The notes beneath the pieces were generated by a model. It did no database searches, was not told the DNA's origin, and was given only the letters and a program-made list of their open reading frames with translations. Both the position numbers and the translations under genes were made by a program. This document shows positions 6,030 to 7,422 of a DNA stretch of 7,422 bases, piece by piece; within the stretch, counting starts at the first letter, position 1, and each line of letters starts with the position of its first letter. Source of the DNA: Anaerolineales bacterium (GTDB lineage Bacteria > Chloroflexota > Anaerolineae > Anaerolineales > UBA6663); contig JAGOBN010000189.1 of NCBI GenBank assembly GCA_017999235.1, positions 1 to 7,422 on the forward strand, read 5' to 3'.

Positions 6030-7022
6030 CTACCGGTCCGGCAGCACCCGCGCGCGGGATTCCTCCATGGCCAGGGCGCCGGCGCCCACCAGGCCGGCGT
6101 CGTCGCCGAGCGCGGCCGGCACAATCGGGCAGTTGCGCCAGTACAGGTCATTCATCGTGTGCTGCCGCACCGCGGCGCGCACCGGCTCGAAGAACACATC
6201 CCCCACAAAGGAGACCCCGCCGCCCAGGATGACGACGGCCGGATTGAAGATGTGCAGCAGGCCGGCGATGGCGGCGCCCAGATGGCCGCCGGCCTCGGCG
6301 AACAGCGCCTGGGCAAAGCCATCGCCGTTCAGCGCGGCCTGGCCGATCAGGGCCGTGGTGAGCAGGGTCAGGTCGCCGTCCGTCAGGGTCCGCAGGGCCG
6401 AGGCCGCGCCTTCGCCGGCCGCCAGGCGGGCCTGCGCCTGACGCGTGATGGCGGGGCCGGCCGCCAGCGCTTCCACACAGCCGCGCAGGCCGCAGCCGCA
6501 GCGCGGGCCGTTCGGCTGAACCATGACATGGCCGACCTCGGCGCCCAGGCCGTGCGCGCCCAGCAGCAGGCGGTCCCCGGTGATGATGCCGCCGCCAATG
6601 CCGGTGCTGACGGTCAGATACAGCACGTCATGCTGGCCGCGGCCGGCGCCGAACTTCCACTCGCCCAGCGCCGCCAGGTTGGCGTCGTTGCCCAGAAAGA
6701 CCGGCCGGCCGAGCCGCTCCTGCATGATCTGCTGCAAGGGCAGGTTCTTCCAGCCGGGGATGTTGGTGATGTTGATGACCATGCCGGTGTGCGGGTCCAC
6801 CGGGCCGGGGATGCCCAGGCCGATGCCGGCCACGTCCGCCAGGTCCGGCGGCGCCACCTCGCGGATGGCCTGTTCCAGCCGGTCGAGCATGTGGTCGCGC
6901 TCACCGCCCGGCTGGGACGGCACTTTGACCTTGGCATCCGGGATGGGCTGCTGGCCGCGAAAGCGCGCGGCCCGCAGGTTGGTGCCGCCGACATCTACGC
7001 CGATAAAGTATGAAATACTCAT
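6030..7022 (-). CDS. ROK-family sugar kinase (glucokinase or amino-sugar kinase type)
   Basis: 330-residue ROK kinase, normal for the family, with no N-terminal helix-turn-helix, so an enzyme rather than a ROK repressor. It should phosphorylate a hexose (glucose, N-acetylglucosamine or N-acetylmannosamine) with ATP in the cytoplasm. Visible motifs: phosphate-1 loop DVGGTN (10-15), NDAN with catalytic Asp113, STGIGGG (139-145), the ROK-specific ExxH (Glu162, His165), and zinc ligands in CGCGLRGC (Cys175, Cys177, Cys182) followed by VEALAAG. The adenosine-site segment VVILGGG is present near residues 260-270. Exact sugar specificity cannot be read safely. It is first in the minus-strand gene group and has its own extended -10 promoter placing the transcript start at the ATG. 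The stop codon at 6030-6032 borders a repeat-rich gap. Confidence 0.94.
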   Translation of the reverse strand: MSISYFIGVDVGGTNLRAARFRGQQPIPDAKVKVPSQPGGERDHMLDRLEQAIREVAPPDLADVAGIGLGIPGPVDPHTGMVINITNIPGWKNLPLQQIMQERLGRPVFLGNDANLAALGEWKFGAGRGQHDVLYLTVSTGIGGGIITGDRLLLGAHGLGAEVGHVMVQPNGPRCGCGLRGCVEALAAGPAITRQAQARLAAGEGAASALRTLTDGDLTLLTTALIGQAALNGDGFAQALFAEAGGHLGAAIAGLLHIFNPAVVILGGGVSFVGDVFFEPVRAAVRQHTMNDLYWRNCPIVPAALGDDAGLVGAGALAMEESRARVLPDR

Positions 7023-7029
7023 GGCGCGG

Positions 7030-7059
7030 ATTGTAACATGGGCGTTTCGCCGGATTCAA
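7030..7059 (-). promoter_or_regulatory. Leaderless-type extended -10 promoter of the ROK kinase
   Basis: On the minus strand TACAAT (7035-7030) is preceded by TG plus one base (7038-7036), giving an extended -10. TTGAAT (7059-7054) is a -35 candidate, 4 of 6 matches with an 18-bp spacer. The -10 ends 7 nt before the ATG at 7022, the same geometry as the transporter and oxidoreductase promoters. No Shine-Dalgarno sequence lies before this ATG. Confidence 0.65.
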
Positions 7060-7068
7060 CGGCGGCGG

Positions 7069-7131
7069 CGCGTTGAGCGCGCGGGCCTAGCCGGCCGGCG
7101 CTCACCCGTTTTGTGTAGAGTGCTCAACGCG
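7069..7131. repeat. Inverted repeat with a nested alternative pairing
   Basis: CGCGTTGAGC (7069-7078) and GCTCAACGCG (7122-7131) are perfect 10-bp inverted repeats. A third related site, GCGCTCA (7098-7104), can pair instead with TGAGCGC (7074-7080). The three sites share a GTTGAGC-like core and are spaced about 24 bp apart, roughly two helical turns. This suits either repeated binding sites for a regulator acting on the divergent promoters or mutually exclusive RNA hairpins. Confidence 0.5.
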
Positions 7132-7158
7132 GCTCGTCCAAGTTTAGGGATGGCGGCG

Positions 7159-7188
7159 TTGACAGCCCGCCGCGCCGCGTGCTAGACT
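7159..7188 (+). promoter_or_regulatory. Strong sigma70-type promoter driving the short transcript
   Basis: A perfect -35 TTGACA (7159-7164) is followed after 18 bp by -10 TAGACT (7183-7188), itself preceded by TG plus one base (7180-7182), an extended -10. This is the closest match to consensus in the window. The expected start is around 7195. No start codon lies 7 nt downstream of the -10, so unlike the other promoters it is not leaderless for a protein gene. Confidence 0.7.
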
Positions 7189-7194
7189 TCCGCC

Positions 7195-7268
7195 CGTCCG
7201 CACAATCGAATTATTCTTTTGGGCCACGCCGCCCCCACTCCAGCCTCATCGCTGGGGTGGGGGTTTTT
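7195..7268 (+). ncRNA. Candidate small RNA or terminated leader of about 74 nt
   Basis: A near-consensus promoter and a strong intrinsic terminator bracket about 74 nt. There is no ATG or GTG before the terminator, so a leader peptide is unlikely. The 5' half contains an A/U-rich segment (7201-7220) that stands out in this GC-rich sequence and is followed by the 13-bp terminator stem, the usual shape of a bacterial trans-acting small RNA. I recognise no known RNA family. It could instead be an attenuated leader for the gene beginning at 7381. Ends are estimated from the promoter and the T-run. Confidence 0.45.
7232..7268 (+). terminator. Intrinsic (Rho-independent) terminator
   Basis: CCCCCACTCCAGC (7232-7244) pairs with GCTGGGGTGGGGG (7251-7263): 13 bp with one G-U, around the 6-nt loop CTCATC, followed directly by TTTTT (7264-7268) and then AT. 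It is the only textbook terminator in the window and lies 44 nt after the -10 of the promoter above. Confidence 0.85.
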
Positions 7269-7316
7269 ATATCGGGGCCGGGGCGGGCTTAACTGGACCT
7301 AGGGCGGCCGGCGCGG

Positions 7317-7345
7317 TTGGTGGGCGGCCCATTCTGGTGTAAATT
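7317..7345 (+). promoter_or_regulatory. Probable promoter for the gene at the right edge
   Basis: TTGGTG (7317-7322) and TAAATT (7340-7345) are separated by 17 bp and match the -35 and -10 consensus at 4 of 6 and 4 of 6 positions. The predicted start near 7352 would leave a leader of about 29 nt before the ATG at 7381. That leader contains a short hairpin, GCGGCG (7355-7360) with CGCCGC (7365-7370). This is a moderate match and there are no data to support it. Confidence 0.35.
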
Positions 7346-7380
7346 GAACCCTGCGCGGCGCCCCCGCCGCCTGTCCGCGA

Positions 7381-7422
7381 ATGATACCGACTACGAATTG
7401 GCCGGCCGCCCTCGGTCTGCTC
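7381..7422 (+). CDS. N-terminal start of an unidentified protein (3' truncated by window edge)
   Basis: An ATG at 7381 opens a frame of 14 codons to the window edge (MIPTTNWPAALGLL). It is downstream of a plausible promoter and divergent from the ROK gene. The end turns hydrophobic, so a signal or membrane segment may follow, but this is too short to identify. There is no clear Shine-Dalgarno sequence. The short length makes it uncertain that this is the true start or even a gene. Confidence 0.35.
   Translation, partial: MIPTTNWPAALGLL

Larger units (their letters stand above)
7023..7380. other. Gene-free regulatory region of about 360 bp
   Basis: I see no credible protein gene here. The stretch contains the minus-strand ROK promoter (7030-7059), a 10-bp inverted repeat with nested alternatives (7069-7131), a plus-strand consensus promoter (7159-7188) ending at an intrinsic terminator (7232-7268), and a second plus-strand promoter (7317-7345) ahead of the gene starting at 7381. 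It is unusually dense in signals for its length. Confidence 0.6.

Noticed and set aside
3582..7022. Sialic-acid catabolism pair (NanA-like aldolase plus NanK-like ROK kinase).
   Set aside because: The aldolase loop is GGSNGEF with LYSVPANTG and KDSGGD, unlike N-acetylneuraminate lyase. No epimerase, NagA/NagB or sialic-acid transporter is present, and an aminotransferase lies between the two genes.
6030..7022. ROK protein as a transcriptional repressor of the nearby palindromes.
   Set aside because: The protein begins directly at the kinase phosphate loop (DVGGTN at residue 10) and has no N-terminal helix-turn-helix.
7195..7268. tRNA gene or amino-acid leader peptide in the short transcript.
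   Set aside because: No cloverleaf or TTCGA arm can be formed, and there is no ATG or GTG start before the terminator.

Overview
The window is about 7.4 kb of GC-rich bacterial DNA with very frequent GCCGGC palindromes. Gene content, protein sequences and intergenic style suggest a Chloroflexota (Anaerolineae-like) chromosome. That placement is an inference from general familiarity, not from a marker gene. It looks like ordinary chromosomal metabolic DNA: there is no mobile element, CRISPR array, tRNA or rRNA.

Layout, left to right. (1) 3-290 (+) is the C-terminal end of a membrane-anchored protein whose main part lies outside the window. (2) 300-1940 (-) is an AspT/YidE/YbjL-type transporter with two central RCK_C domains, convergent with gene 1. 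(3) 1941-2159 is a divergent promoter region with a degenerate heptamer tandem repeat. (4) 2160-3539 (+) is a DAO-family FAD amine or amino-acid oxidoreductase. (5) A GC hairpin lies in the convergent gap at 3540-3581. (6) Three minus-strand genes follow, read right to left: a ROK sugar kinase (7022-6030), a class III PLP aminotransferase (5919-4585) and a DHDPS/NAL-family aldolase (4490-3582). The aldolase motifs match 4-hydroxy-2-oxoglutarate aldolase (HOGA) better than dihydrodipicolinate synthase. Both gaps inside this probable operon carry strong stem-loops. (7) 7023-7380 has no protein gene. It holds the ROK promoter, an inverted repeat, a compact promoter-to-terminator unit that looks like a small RNA or attenuator, and a second promoter for a gene starting at 7381 and cut by the window edge.

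The observations most worth following are regulatory. Three transcription-unit-leading genes (transporter, oxidoreductase, ROK kinase) each have a -10 hexamer ending exactly 7 nt before the ATG, which points to leaderless mRNAs. At least one operon-internal gene (the aldolase) has a Shine-Dalgarno sequence instead. This rule also fixes the transporter start at 1940 rather than at the longer ORF start. The second is the ~74-nt transcription unit at 7159-7268.

Metabolically, the oxidoreductase, aminotransferase and aldolase could all touch glyoxylate or pyruvate and amino acids, and the transporter family moves carboxylates or amino acids. Exact substrates cannot be fixed from sequence alone. 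I see no convincing wholly new protein system here.
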